A stretch of 64,000 bases of DNA from an uncultured Rhodospirillales bacterium. Lineage in GTDB: Bacteria > Pseudomonadota > Alphaproteobacteria > Rhodospirillales > UBA2165. Of this stretch, positions 50,202 to 59,263 are shown piece after piece. Location of the stretch: positions 908,150-972,149 of the forward strand of contig CAJXKD010000002.1 in NCBI GenBank assembly GCA_913055735.1, read 5' to 3'. Below the pieces are notes generated by a model. It searched no databases and was not told the origin of the DNA. It saw nothing but the letters and a program-made list of their open reading frames with translations. The position numbers and the translations under genes are program-made. How positions within the stretch are numbered: position 1 is the first letter of the stretch; each line of letters begins with the position of its first letter.

Positions 50202-51164
50202 TTAGGATTTGGGCGGCCACATGCCCTTTTCCTTGTAGAACTTGATGGCGCCGGGGTGATACTCAAGCCCCTTGAAGTTGATGGCCATGTTCTCCGGCTT
50301 GAAAAGCCGCATGGCCGGAACCGCTTTAGACAGGTCGGCAGTGTTGTCATGCAGCGCCTTGACCACCTTGTAGACCGTGTCCTCGGACACATCCGCGCCG
50401 GCGGCCAGCGTGTGATAGTAGGCCATCACGTGCATGTCCTTATCCACACCGATGTTGGCCTTGGAGGGCGATACGGGGAAGCCGAATGCCGGCGGCACGG
50501 CCGCGCGGGCCGCGGCAAGTGGGCCGGGTTCGATGCTGAACGGCAGAACCCGCAGACCGCCGACCTTGGCGGCTGTTTCGCGGACCTTACCGGCACCGAA
50601 AACGAACAGGAAGGCATCGGTCTTGCCAGCGGCAAAATCGTCGGCGCCCTTGACCACGTTCGGCGCGGGAACCTGCGTCACGTCTTTCGCGTAATCCAGA
50701 CCGGCATTCGCCAAGTTCCCTTCCATTAGCGGCTGAATAATGCGCTGGCTGGCCCAACCGCCAGGAACACGTTTGCCCTTCAAATCGCCCATGGTTTTGA
50801 TATCCGAATCGGCGCGGACATAGATGCCGTTGCGGAACGGAATGGTCGTCGACACGACGCGGATATTGGGATGCTTCTTGTCGTAAATGCCGGTGCCGGA
50901 AACCGCGTAATAGGCTTCCAACTCGTTCACCAGACAGAATTCCAACTGACCGGCGTCCATGGCCGGCACATAGACGCTCGAACCGCCGAACGGCTGCGAC
51001 CGCATCTGCAAATCGGTCTTCTGGGACACCACTTTGGACAGTGCCTGCCCCATCTGGTTGGTGAAACCGCCCTTCGTGGTTCCGATACCAACGGTCTGCG
51101 CCATCGCGGCGCTCGACATCAGCATGACACCTGCCGATACGGCGAGAATTCGATTGAGCTTCAT
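50202..51164 (-). CDS. TAXI-family TRAP solute-binding protein, unit 1
   Basis: A 320-residue periplasmic protein. The signal peptide MKLNRILAVSAGVMLMSSAAMAQ cuts after AMA. The mature part shows the TAXI pattern VGIGTTKGGFTNQMGQALSK, FGGSSVYVPAMDAGQLEFCL and LKGKRVPGGWASQRI. It delivers substrate to the fused permease. ATG 51164, behind GGGAG, fits the signal peptide; the longer frame to 51302 is rejected. A small hairpin lies 14 bases upstream of the start, as in unit 2. Confidence 0.92.
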   Translation of the reverse strand: MKLNRILAVSAGVMLMSSAAMAQTVGIGTTKGGFTNQMGQALSKVVSQKTDLQMRSQPFGGSSVYVPAMDAGQLEFCLVNELEAYYAVSGTGIYDKKHPNIRVVSTTIPFRNGIYVRADSDIKTMGDLKGKRVPGGWASQRIIQPLMEGNLANAGLDYAKDVTQVPAPNVVKGADDFAAGKTDAFLFVFGAGKVRETAAKVGGLRVLPFSIEPGPLAAARAAVPPAFGFPVSPSKANIGVDKDMHVMAYYHTLAAGADVSEDTVYKVVKALHDNTADLSKAVPAMRLFKPENMAINFKGLEYHPGAIKFYKEKGMWPPKS

Positions 51165-51178
51165 ATTTTGTCTCCCTC

Positions 51179-51197
51179 CGCCGTCCCTGTGACGGCG
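51179..51197 (-). promoter_or_regulatory. Leader hairpin before the unit 1 binding-protein gene
   Basis: In the minus-strand transcript, CGCCGUC and GACGGCG form a 7-base stem with a 5-base loop, ending 14 bases before the start codon and just before GAGGGAG. The second unit has the same hairpin at the same distance. Confidence 0.55.
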
Positions 51198-51330
51198 TTT
51201 TCTGGGTTGATCAAATTCCGGCGGAACGGCGCTTAAGGGCGAATGCCCACACCGTTTGCCGGGGCGACAAGATAACGTCGGAACCTTATAAAGGCCAGCC
51301 ATCTAGGCTTACGGATTTCCCCAGTCTTTC

Positions 51331-53271
51331 CTAGCTTCTAGAGGTAACGGCACGTGCCTGCCGGGCAAAAAGGAACTCCCGGCCCACAAGAACGATGCCA
51401 AGGATAAGGCCCGCGATATCGGTGACATGCGCGCCGTCGAAGGCAGACGCGGGAACCAACAAACCAAGTCCGGCGAGCGCGAACAGAAGCCGGAACAGCA
51501 CATTTAGCGGCCGCGAGAAATACCCGATGATGGCGACGGAGACGAGCCAAACGCCGACGGCTGCCGTAATTGCCGCCAAAACAATCGCAGCGGGCGCTCC
51601 CTGCATGATCAATTCCGGACTGAATACGAACAGGAATGGAATCAAATACGCGAGCCAACCGAATTTCATGGCAGCCAACCCGGTCTTCATCGCATCGGCG
51701 CCGGACAGGCTTGCCGCGGCAAAGGCGGCAATGGCCACCGGCGGCGTGATCATCGACATCATGCCGAAATAGAGGATGAAGAGATGCGCCGCCATGGGCA
51801 GAATGCCGACCTCGACGAGCGACGAGGCCACCAGCGTCGACAACAGGATGTAAACGCCCGCCGTCGGCATTCCCATGCCCAGAATGATACAGACCACCGC
51901 CGAGACGAGGAGCAGCAACAGCATATTGCCGCCGCCGAGACTGATCAGCATTTGCGTAAGCGCATAGGCCAAACCGGTAATACCCAGCGCGCCGATGACG
52001 ACGCCCGCGGCCGCACCGATCATGATGATATCGAGCACGGCGATACCCGTATCGCGGACCGCCGCATAGACCTCCATCGGTTTCAGGCGTTTGCCCTTGT
52101 AACCGAAGATCGCAGAACAGATGACGATAACCACGGCGGACAAAAGCGCCGCTTTTTCCGGCGACATGTTGAGCCAGAACAGGGCGTAGATCAGCGCGAC
52201 GAACGGCAGCGAGAAAAACCAGCCTTCCCTTAGCACCTTGATCGGACGGGGAATTTGCGCACGGTCGACCGCCTTGATGCCGCTTTTGGCGGCTTCGAGA
52301 TCCGCCAGGATGAACAGGGCCACGTAATAGAGAATGGCCGGGATCAGCGCCGCAAGAACCACTTCCTTGTATTCGACTTCGAGGAACTCGGCCATGAGGA
52401 AGGCGGCCGCCCCCATGATCGGTGGCATCAGCTGCCCGCCCGTCGACGCCACGGCCTCGATGGCGCCGGCCTTGTGGACGTCGTAGCCGGCGTTGCGCAT
52501 CAGCGGAATGGTGATAACCCCCGTCGTCGCCACGTTGGAAACCGCACTGCCGGAAATGGATCCGAACATGCCCGACGCGGTGACCGCGATCTTGGCCTGA
52601 CCGCCGCGGAAACGGCCGACAAGGATCATAGACAATTCGGTGAAAAATTCGGATCCGCCTGAAACGAGCAGAATGTGCCCGAAGAGAACGAAGGAGACCA
52701 CGACGGTCGACACGATCTCCATGGGCAGACCGAGCATCGCCGTCGGATCCCACGCAAACGTATAGAACAGGATCGCCGGCGGAATGTAGCGGGCTTGCAA
52801 ATCACCGGGTATCAAATGGCCGACCAGCCCGAGCAGAGCAAAGAAGACCACGACGCCGGTAAAAACATGGCCGACCGTACGGCGTGTTCCCTCCACCACG
52901 ACGAGCAGGATGATCGTTCCGACGATCAGCCCGTCCGCGGGCGTCTCCATAACCATTTCGGCAAGCACCGGATAGCGAGCCGCCATATAGACGGACGCTC
53001 CGAAACCGAGCACACCGGCAAGGATGTCATACCACGGCGGAACACCGCCGCGCCGGCCGGAAACACGATAAACGAGGAACACGAGGGGGATCGACACGGC
53101 CAGCATGCCGATCAGAAATTGCTGCGTATAGAGGACGAGCCCGAAGACACGGAAGAGGTCCGTCGACCAGGCAATCGCCCCCACCATCAGCACGACGGCG
53201 AGGGTGGCAATAAGGCCACCCAACGCCGCCGGAACTGACTTTTCTTGTTTTTCTAATTCGGTATCGGACAA
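51331..53271 (-). CDS. TRAP transporter fused permease, TAXI type, unit 2
   Basis: A 646-residue fused permease, strongly similar along its whole length to unit 1. It has the same GSISGSAVSNVATTGVITIP core and MGAAAFLMAEFLEVEYKEVV region, and the end FGMMSMITPPVAIAAFAAASL matches too. The binding-protein gene lies 11 bases upstream on the same strand. Differences in charged loops suggest a different substrate from unit 1. Confidence 0.93.
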   Translation of the reverse strand: MSDTELEKQEKSVPAALGGLIATLAVVLMVGAIAWSTDLFRVFGLVLYTQQFLIGMLAVSIPLVFLVYRVSGRRGGVPPWYDILAGVLGFGASVYMAARYPVLAEMVMETPADGLIVGTIILLVVVEGTRRTVGHVFTGVVVFFALLGLVGHLIPGDLQARYIPPAILFYTFAWDPTAMLGLPMEIVSTVVVSFVLFGHILLVSGGSEFFTELSMILVGRFRGGQAKIAVTASGMFGSISGSAVSNVATTGVITIPLMRNAGYDVHKAGAIEAVASTGGQLMPPIMGAAAFLMAEFLEVEYKEVVLAALIPAILYYVALFILADLEAAKSGIKAVDRAQIPRPIKVLREGWFFSLPFVALIYALFWLNMSPEKAALLSAVVIVICSAIFGYKGKRLKPMEVYAAVRDTGIAVLDIIMIGAAAGVVIGALGITGLAYALTQMLISLGGGNMLLLLLVSAVVCIILGMGMPTAGVYILLSTLVASSLVEVGILPMAAHLFILYFGMMSMITPPVAIAAFAAASLSGADAMKTGLAAMKFGWLAYLIPFLFVFSPELIMQGAPAAIVLAAITAAVGVWLVSVAIIGYFSRPLNVLFRLLFALAGLGLLVPASAFDGAHVTDIAGLILGIVLVGREFLFARQARAVTSRS

Positions 53272-53282
53272 TCAAAGACGCC

Positions 53283-54242
53283 TTATTTCGGCGGCCACTG
53301 GCCGATTTCCTTGTAATACTTGATGGCACCGGCGTGGTAGCTCACGCCTTCAAAATTCTTCGCCATGCTGTCCGGCGAGAACAGGCGCAGTGCGGGAAAT
53401 GCCGACGCCAGCCCCTTCGGGTTGTCGTGCATCGCCTTGACCAGCTTATAGACGACATCCTCGGAAACCTTCGAGTTGGTCAGCACGAGATAGTCGTAAG
53501 CCATCACCGCCGTGGGCTCGAAAACACCCAGGTTCGCCGGAGAAGGATTGTTGTTGTAGACATATGCCGGCGGCACGTGCTTGCGCATACGGGCAACGGC
53601 TTCGGGCGAGGTATCGATCCCGACCACCTGAACGCCACCGACCTTGGCATCCGTTTCCTTCACCTTGCCGGAACCGAACGCAAAGAAGAAGACGTCGGTC
53701 TTGCCAGCGGCAAAATCGTCAGCGCTTTGCACGACGTTCGCGACAGGAACCTGAACGACGTCGTCATAGGTCAGCCCGGCATTTGCCAACACACCGTTCA
53801 TCAGAACGCCGATGATCTTCTGGCTGGTCCAGCCCGACGGCACGCGCTTGCCTCTAAGATCGGCGCCCGTTTTGATGCCCGAGCCTTTTTTGGCATAAAC
53901 GGCGGAGCGGAACGGGGTCAAAACCGTTGCAATTTGCAGATCGGGCTGTTTGCGGCCCTTGTAAATGCCGGTGCCGGTCGCCGCGTAATAGGTTTCGAGC
54001 TGGTTGGCGAGGCCGAATTGCATGATCCCGGCGCTAACCTGCGGCACGTAAACGCTCGACCCACCGAAAGTCTGGGTCCGCATTTTCACGTCGGTATTTT
54101 CGGAAACGACTTTCGCGATCGCTGCACCGGCCTGAGACGTAAAGCCGGCCTTGGAAGCGGCAATACCGACCGTTTGCGCCATCGCGGTACCCGATAGCAT
54201 TATCAAGCCCGCAGATACGGCTAGAATACGATTGAACTTCAT
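53283..54242 (-). CDS. TAXI-family TRAP solute-binding protein, unit 2
   Basis: A 319-residue exported protein with signal peptide MKFNRILAVSAGLIMLSGTA and a mature part like unit 1 (TVGIAASKAGFTSQAGAAIA, then FGGSSVYVPQVSAGIMQFGL). ATG 54242 gives the best signal peptide and an AGGGAG ribosome-binding site; ATG 54248 is also in frame. Substrate-contact residues differ from unit 1 in several loops, which fits a different specificity. Confidence 0.92.
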   Translation of the reverse strand: MKFNRILAVSAGLIMLSGTAMAQTVGIAASKAGFTSQAGAAIAKVVSENTDVKMRTQTFGGSSVYVPQVSAGIMQFGLANQLETYYAATGTGIYKGRKQPDLQIATVLTPFRSAVYAKKGSGIKTGADLRGKRVPSGWTSQKIIGVLMNGVLANAGLTYDDVVQVPVANVVQSADDFAAGKTDVFFFAFGSGKVKETDAKVGGVQVVGIDTSPEAVARMRKHVPPAYVYNNNPSPANLGVFEPTAVMAYDYLVLTNSKVSEDVVYKLVKAMHDNPKGLASAFPALRLFSPDSMAKNFEGVSYHAGAIKYYKEIGQWPPK

Positions 54243-54256
54243 GTGCATCTCCCTCA

Positions 54257-54275
54257 CGCCGCCGCTGGGACGGCG
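54257..54275 (-). promoter_or_regulatory. Leader hairpin before the unit 2 binding-protein gene
   Basis: In the minus-strand transcript CGCCGUC (54275 to 54269) pairs with GGCGGCG (54263 to 54257) over 7 positions with one G-U pair and a 5-base loop, ending 14 bases before the start codon. Spacing and stem match unit 1. Confidence 0.5.
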
Positions 54276-54311
54276 TCCCTTGGGTTAGTTAATGTCTTCG
54301 ACAATCAGGCG

Positions 54312-54911
54312 TTAGTTAACGTCTTCGACAGTGATAAGGAACGTGGCCCACGGCCAACGCCCCTCCTCTTCTTCGGTGGCCATACGATTTTCAGCCGCCG
54401 GAGAAAATACGAGCCATAAGGGCCCCCGCTGTCCGATCCCAAGATAGCGGCCATTTTCCCTAAAGGCCACCAGCCAGTCCCGTCCATCCAACTCTTCGGT
54501 CCCGATTTCGACCCCGAAGCCATCCAGCGCGACCGCGGTAATACCCCGCGTTTTCGCACCGACCACGTCGAGCAACGCGTCCAACTTCACGCCTTCAAGC
54601 TCCCGGCGCGTCGGATCGCCCGGCATCCGGATCACCATCTTGGTCGTTCCGATGGCTTCAAGCATGCCGTAATCGAACGCCGCGGCGCGGGTGAATTCCT
54701 TTTCGTGGTACTTGAAGAACAAATCCAGTTTGGCGTCGTAGGCCGGACGGTTGGTCTCCGAAATGTCGCCGGTGATCGTCACGACGACGGGCCCGGACGG
54801 ACGCGCCAAGCCCTCAGCATTGGCCGAAAATGCGGTCAGCAACAGAACGGTTGCCGCAAAAACCGCACAGGCCGATCTCCGGCCACTTCCTATACACGCT
54901 AACACTCTCAT
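54312..54911 (-). CDS. Exported sulfite-oxidase-fold (molybdopterin-binding domain) protein
   Basis: A protein of about 199 residues with a signal peptide (residues 1-32, ending near SANA). The mature part follows the Moco-binding domain of sulfite-oxidase-type enzymes: VVVTITGDISETN at the start, LEGVKLDALLDVVGAKTRG, ALDGFGVEIGTEEL and the GIGQRGPLWLVFSPA end. The cysteine that binds molybdenum in active members is not visible, so it may bind the cofactor weakly or not at all. ATG 54911 touches AGGGAG directly; GTG 54905 would give better spacing. It is transcribed toward the TRAP genes and divergently from the dioxygenase gene. Confidence 0.72.
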   Translation of the reverse strand: MRVLACIGSGRRSACAVFAATVLLLTAFSANAEGLARPSGPVVVTITGDISETNRPAYDAKLDLFFKYHEKEFTRAAAFDYGMLEAIGTTKMVIRMPGDPTRRELEGVKLDALLDVVGAKTRGITAVALDGFGVEIGTEELDGRDWLVAFRENGRYLGIGQRGPLWLVFSPAAENRMATEEEEGRWPWATFLITVEDVN

Positions 54912-55150
54912 CTCCCTGGCAAAGAAAGAAGCGTAGTTGATTGAAATATAACGAAATAAATGGAGATAAACGGTCGATTGCATTGGTTTATTATTAGCGG
55001 ACACTAACATAGGACTACGCCTTTCGCCATGGCGATGTTTGGAGCTGAAGCCTTTGTTTTCAGCCATTTGACCAAGATCAATGCAATTCTTAACGGGCCG
55101 CTCTATGTGTTGAAACTCCAGGTAGACGTGAAGGTACGGAGGAAAGACCG

Positions 55151-56173
55151 ATGGATGCCAAAACTATGCCCCCACAAGAAGAGCCTTTGCAGGATATTGC
55201 TCATCTCGGCCATGTCGAGTTGATGACCCCCAAACCAAATGAAAGTCTGTGGTATTTCCGCGACCTCCTTGGCATGGAGGTCGTCCACCAGGAAGGTCAG
55301 TCAGCGTACCTGCGCGGCTACGGCGATTACGCCGCATGGACACTCAAGCTGACCGAAGGCAAGCTGCCCGGTGTCGGCCATATCTCCTTCCGCACCGTCA
55401 GTCCGCAGGCGCTCGAGCGCCGCGCCGCCGCCATCGAGGAATCGGGCCTCGGCATCGGCTGGGCCAATGGCGATTACGGTCACGGCCGCTGCTACCGCTT
55501 CCGCGATCCAGACGGCCACTACATGGAAATCTACTACGAGGAAGAAAAATACGTCGCGCCGCCGGAGCTGCACTCCACCCTGATGAACCAGCCGATGAAA
55601 TTCACCGGGCGCGGGGCTTGCGTGCGACAAACGGACCATCTCGCCGTGTGCTGCAAGGACGTCGATGCCAACCGTAAGTTCGTCGAGCAGACGCTGGGCC
55701 TCAAGCTCCGCGAGCAAGTGATGTTCGAAAACGGCAAGACCGAGATCGGCTCGTGGATGAGTTCGACGACCAAACACCATGAACTGGCCTACGTGCTCGA
55801 TATCAAAGGCCTGCATGGACGCCTCCACCACTTCTCCCTGTGGGTGGACGACAAGTCCGACGTTTTGCGGACCGCCGACATCTTCGCCGAGAACGGGATC
55901 GAGATCGAAGCGGGTCCGTCCAAGCACAACAACTCGCAGGCGTTCTACCTCTATTCTTTCGAGCCGGGCGGCAACCGGATTGAAGTCTATACTTCTGGCT
56001 TCTTCGTCTATGCGCCGGACTTTGAACCGGTGGTTTGGGACGAGGACACTCGGGGAACGGGCGTATATTGGGGCGCGGCCCTGCCGGAAAGCTTCCTCAA
56101 TTATGCGACCCCCAATATAGAGAAGGAGTCCGAATTCGACCTCGAACACCTCCCGGTGTTCTCGCCCCATTAG
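55151..56173 (+). CDS. Extradiol (catechol 2,3-type) ring-cleavage dioxygenase
   Basis: A 340-residue two-domain VOC-fold enzyme. The iron ligands of type I extradiol dioxygenases are visible in the second domain: His163 in TDHLAVCC, His226 or His227 in LHHFSLWVDD, and Glu278 in NRIEVYTSG. The N-terminal domain (IAHLGHVELMTPKPNESLWY) lacks iron ligands, as usual. It would cleave a catechol-like ring next to its hydroxyl groups; the substrate is not shown by the sequence. A strong terminator follows. Confidence 0.9.
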   Translation: MDAKTMPPQEEPLQDIAHLGHVELMTPKPNESLWYFRDLLGMEVVHQEGQSAYLRGYGDYAAWTLKLTEGKLPGVGHISFRTVSPQALERRAAAIEESGLGIGWANGDYGHGRCYRFRDPDGHYMEIYYEEEKYVAPPELHSTLMNQPMKFTGRGACVRQTDHLAVCCKDVDANRKFVEQTLGLKLREQVMFENGKTEIGSWMSSTTKHHELAYVLDIKGLHGRLHHFSLWVDDKSDVLRTADIFAENGIEIEAGPSKHNNSQAFYLYSFEPGGNRIEVYTSGFFVYAPDFEPVVWDEDTRGTGVYWGAALPESFLNYATPNIEKESEFDLEHLPVFSPH

Positions 56174-56255
56174 TGGGGACTAGCTTGGGGCTGTTGGGAG
56201 ACAGGACTACCTGGAGCGCGACCGGCCGATTGGCATAGGCGGCCCAAGCGCAACG

Positions 56256-56286
56256 GAAACGGCGCGGAGCACTTCCGCGCCGTTTC
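56256..56286 (+). terminator. Rho-independent terminator after the dioxygenase gene
   Basis: GAAACGGCGCGGA (56256-56268) and TCCGCGCCGTTTC (56274-56286) form a perfect 13-base stem with a 5-base loop, followed by TCTTTTC. It can end both the dioxygenase and the convergent phosphate transporter transcripts. Confidence 0.85.
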
Positions 56287-56304
56287 TCTTTTCAGAACGG
56301 CCGT

Positions 56305-57813
56305 CTAAAGAAATATGTTGATGGCGTAGAAGATCGCGGCCGCGAGCAGCGCAGACGCCGGTACCGTAATCACCCAAGCCGCAGCAATCGTCGCCATGTG
56401 CCGGCGGCGGACCAGTTTCCGCTTGCGTGCCTTCGCCCAGCGGCGGAACTCCGCTTCTTCCAGCTCCTTCGCCGAGGCCGGAACCGGCGGCGCGGAAACG
56501 CCGATATGCGCGCCGCGGTTGGAAATGAACTCACGCAAGAACCCAACGCCGAACACAGCCCCGACGGCAATGTGCGTCGAACTCACCGGCAAGCCCAGTG
56601 TCGAGGCGATGATTACGGTGATCGCTGCCGATAGAGCGACACAGAAAGCGCGTACCCGGTCGAGCTTGGTAATCTTTTCACCAACGATCTCGATGATCTT
56701 GGGACCGAACAGCAGAAGCCCGACGGAAATCCCAACGGCGCCGATGGCCAGCACCCAGAACGGCAAGGTCACCTTCCCCGCGACTTGGCCTTCAGTCACC
56801 GCACTGACGATGGCGGCCAAGGGCCCGACCGCATTGGCCACGTCGTTGGACCCATGAGCGAAGGACAGCAAGGCCGCCGCGCAGATCAGCGGGATGGTGA
56901 ACAGGCTGCCGACCGACTTCCGCCGGTTTTCCAAATGAGCCGATGCCTTCACCACTGCCGCCTTGACGACAGCGAAAGAAATCACAAATGCGGCCGCGCC
57001 GATGGCGGTGATCATCCAGAGATCCGGCTTCCAGATCCGCTTGAAGCCTTTCATCATCAAATAGACCGAGAACGCAGTTGCCATGATCGCCACGACCACC
57101 GGCACCCAGCGCCGGGCCGCACCGAGCTTATCCTCACGATAAAGGACGAAGAATTTGATGAAGGCGAGAAATGCGGCGGCAATCACCCCGCCCAGCACCG
57201 GCGAAATCACCCAGCTGGCGGCAATTTGCGCCATCACGACCCAGTCCACGGTGGCGAAACCAGCCGCCGCGATCCCCGCGCCCATCACGCCACCAACGAT
57301 CGAGTGCGTGGTCGATACCGGCGCGCCCAGTACCGTCGCCAGGTTGACCCATACCGCCGCCGACAACAGCGCCGCCATCATCGCCCAGACGAAAACCGTC
57401 TGATCCGCGAAAGAGGATGGGCTGATAATGCCTTTGGAGATGGTCGATACTACCTCACCGCCCGCAATCAACGCACCCGCTGCCTCGAAAATGGCGGCAA
57501 TCGCCAGCGCCCCGATCATAGTTAGCGCCTTGGACCCCACCGCCGGGCCGACGTTGTTGGCAACATCGTTGGCACCGATGTTCATCGCCATGTAACCGCC
57601 GACAATGGCGGCGATGATCAGAATGGATTGGCCGCTGGCGCTCCCGGTCTGGAAAAAGGTGAACAACCAGACGCCCAACAGGAATAGAAGACCGAACCCT
57701 AGATTGAGGTTCCGCTGGCTGATCTTCGCCGTCGCCTTCTCGAGTTGGACGATGCGCTTGAGATCTTTGTCAACGGTGGTCTTCTTCGGATTGGAAACCG
57801 GAGTGTCGGGCAT
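56305..57813 (-). CDS. pit: PiT-family inorganic phosphate transporter
   Basis: A 502-residue membrane transporter with about ten helices. Two copies of the PiT signature are seen: NIGANDVANNVGPAVGSKAL in the first half and AHGSNDVANAVGPLAAIVSA in the second, separated by a central cytoplasmic region. It takes up inorganic phosphate with protons or cations. I place the start at ATG 57813 and not at ATG 57894, because a Pho box at 57908-57940 must lie upstream of the transcript start. It is divergent from a Nudix gene. Confidence 0.9.
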   Translation of the reverse strand: MPDTPVSNPKKTTVDKDLKRIVQLEKATAKISQRNLNLGFGLLFLLGVWLFTFFQTGSASGQSILIIAAIVGGYMAMNIGANDVANNVGPAVGSKALTMIGALAIAAIFEAAGALIAGGEVVSTISKGIISPSSFADQTVFVWAMMAALLSAAVWVNLATVLGAPVSTTHSIVGGVMGAGIAAAGFATVDWVVMAQIAASWVISPVLGGVIAAAFLAFIKFFVLYREDKLGAARRWVPVVVAIMATAFSVYLMMKGFKRIWKPDLWMITAIGAAAFVISFAVVKAAVVKASAHLENRRKSVGSLFTIPLICAAALLSFAHGSNDVANAVGPLAAIVSAVTEGQVAGKVTLPFWVLAIGAVGISVGLLLFGPKIIEIVGEKITKLDRVRAFCVALSAAITVIIASTLGLPVSSTHIAVGAVFGVGFLREFISNRGAHIGVSAPPVPASAKELEEAEFRRWAKARKRKLVRRRHMATIAAAWVITVPASALLAAAIFYAINIFL

Positions 57814-57907
57814 GATCGGCTGCGAAGATTGTTGGTCGCGCCAAAAATGACGCCGGGACAAAGGGTGCCCCTGTCGCTTAGCGGGTTCCGGCATGGGGGG
57901 TCAATTG

Positions 57908-57940
57908 AATTGTGACATTTTTATTTCATTTTTATGACAA
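57908..57940 (-). promoter_or_regulatory. Three-repeat Pho box (PhoB site) upstream of pit
   Basis: On the minus strand the sequence is three successive 11-base units: TTGTCATAAAA, ATGAAATAAAA and ATGTCACAATT. The Pho box consensus is TGTCA-type repeats of 7 bases separated by 4 AT-rich bases, so the 11-base spacing and the first and third repeats fit well. Orientation and position point to pit. PhoB may activate or repress; in Sinorhizobium the pit operon is repressed by PhoB. Confidence 0.78.
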
Positions 57941-57995
57941 TCCCTGTCTGGAACCGCTTGACGCCGTGACTGCCGCGCACAATCCTGCGCGCCGC

Positions 57996-58442
57996 ATGAT
58001 CAATTTCGGAAACATCCAGCAAGCCGGTGTGCTGCCCTATGAAATCCGCAAGGGGAAGCTGCGGGTGCTGCTCATTACCTCGACCGGCACCCGGCGCTGG
58101 ATTATTCCCAAAGGCTACGTGGAACCCAAGCTGACGGCGCGTGAATCCGCCGAATTCGAGGCCTATGAGGAAGCGGGCGTATCCGGCCGCCTCGCCGCCA
58201 CCAGCATCGGCGCCTACACCTATGTGAAGCGGGACGAAAAAGGCGGCGGTCGTTTCCGGGTGAAAGTCTACCCCATGGAAGTCACCCGGATTCTCGACGA
58301 CTACCCCGAGGCCGCACAGCGCAAACGCAAATGGATGAAAGTCGACGACGCCATTAAGGCCGTCGAAGAACCGGGCCTAAAAACGATTTTGCGGACCTTC
58401 GCCCGGCGCCACGCGGCAAAAACCGGCGCGGAAAAGAAATAA
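57996..58442 (+). CDS. Nudix hydrolase-fold protein with variant Nudix box
   Basis: A 148-residue protein with the Nudix fold: GVLPYEIRKGKLRVLLITS, TRRWIIPKGYVEPKLTARES and FEAYEEAGVSGRL. Nudix enzymes hydrolyse nucleoside diphosphates linked to other groups. The box here is GYVEPKLTARESAEFEAYEE, where the usual R-E-U-x-E-E part reads F-E-A-Y-E-E, so the conserved arginine is lost; the two glutamates that bind metal remain. I chose ATG 57996; GTG 57966 is in frame, and an ATG at 57912 lies inside the Pho box and is unlikely. Confidence 0.78.
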   Translation: MINFGNIQQAGVLPYEIRKGKLRVLLITSTGTRRWIIPKGYVEPKLTARESAEFEAYEEAGVSGRLAATSIGAYTYVKRDEKGGGRFRVKVYPMEVTRILDDYPEAAQRKRKWMKVDDAIKAVEEPGLKTILRTFARRHAAKTGAEKK

Positions 58443-58461
58443 GAAAAAGCGCTGAGGCTCT

Positions 58462-59100
58462 CTACTTGAACAAGTCCTGCCAAGGCTGCCAGGCGGCGAT
58501 CAAGTCGGCAGCGACCTGATAACCGGCGCCGGACGGGTGCAGACCGTCGCGCTCATGCAGCGACGCCATGTAGACGTCGCTTTCGAGCAGCGGCGTCAGC
58601 AAGTCCATATAAGGAATATCCAACTCCAGCGCGACCTTGGCATAGCTGGCATTGAGTTCCTTCAGCCGGTCATTCGCATGCCACAACACAACACCTGGAC
58701 GCGGCCGCATGGGCATCATGTCCTCGGCCACCGGGGTCGGCCCCACCCACACGGTCGGCTTCCACGCCTTCATGTTGGTGGCGGCGGCGGTAACGTTGGC
58801 GATGGTTTGTTCGAGGGGAATACGAATGCCCTCGCCTTCGATCTCGGCGCAGTCGTTGAGCCCGAAGGAAATGACCAGTGCGCCGTCCATATCGTCGGCG
58901 ATACGGATACGGCATTCCCGCTCCCAACGGTCGGCGATCTGATCGGTAGTTTCGCCGCCGATACCCAGATTGAAGAAGCTGGTCGGCGTGCCCAGCGCCG
59001 GCGGCATCATGGTCAACCGGCCCGCCCAGCCCCGACGTTCCTCGTCGCCAACGCCTTCAACGTTGCTCGCGCCCATGAAGCAAAGCCGTTTTAAAGCCAT
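58462..59100 (-). CDS. SGNH/GDSL-type hydrolase
   Basis: A 212-residue esterase-like protein. The four SGNH blocks are visible: block I FMGASNVEGVG with Ser12 (GAS in place of GDS), block II FFNLGIGGETT, block III ISFGLNDC and block V RDGLHPSGAGY with the Asp-x-x-His pair. These enzymes cleave esters of small acids or lipids. No signal peptide is seen, so it should be cytoplasmic. It is convergent with the Nudix gene and divergent from the CoxL-type gene. Confidence 0.88.
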   Translation of the reverse strand: MALKRLCFMGASNVEGVGDEERRGWAGRLTMMPPALGTPTSFFNLGIGGETTDQIADRWERECRIRIADDMDGALVISFGLNDCAEIEGEGIRIPLEQTIANVTAAATNMKAWKPTVWVGPTPVAEDMMPMRPRPGVVLWHANDRLKELNASYAKVALELDIPYMDLLTPLLESDVYMASLHERDGLHPSGAGYQVAADLIAAWQPWQDLFK

Positions 59101-59263
59101 GTCGATCCCTCCCGTTTGCGGTGCGGCCCCTACCTAGCTGATCGCATCCTGCGATGCCAGCCGCTTTCCCGGCATTTGACCGGTTATTGAGAGAATGTCC
59201 GAAACCCTGTACTGAAGTCCGTAAGAGGACGGTAAGTACGTCCCAATTTTGGACAGGGAACGG

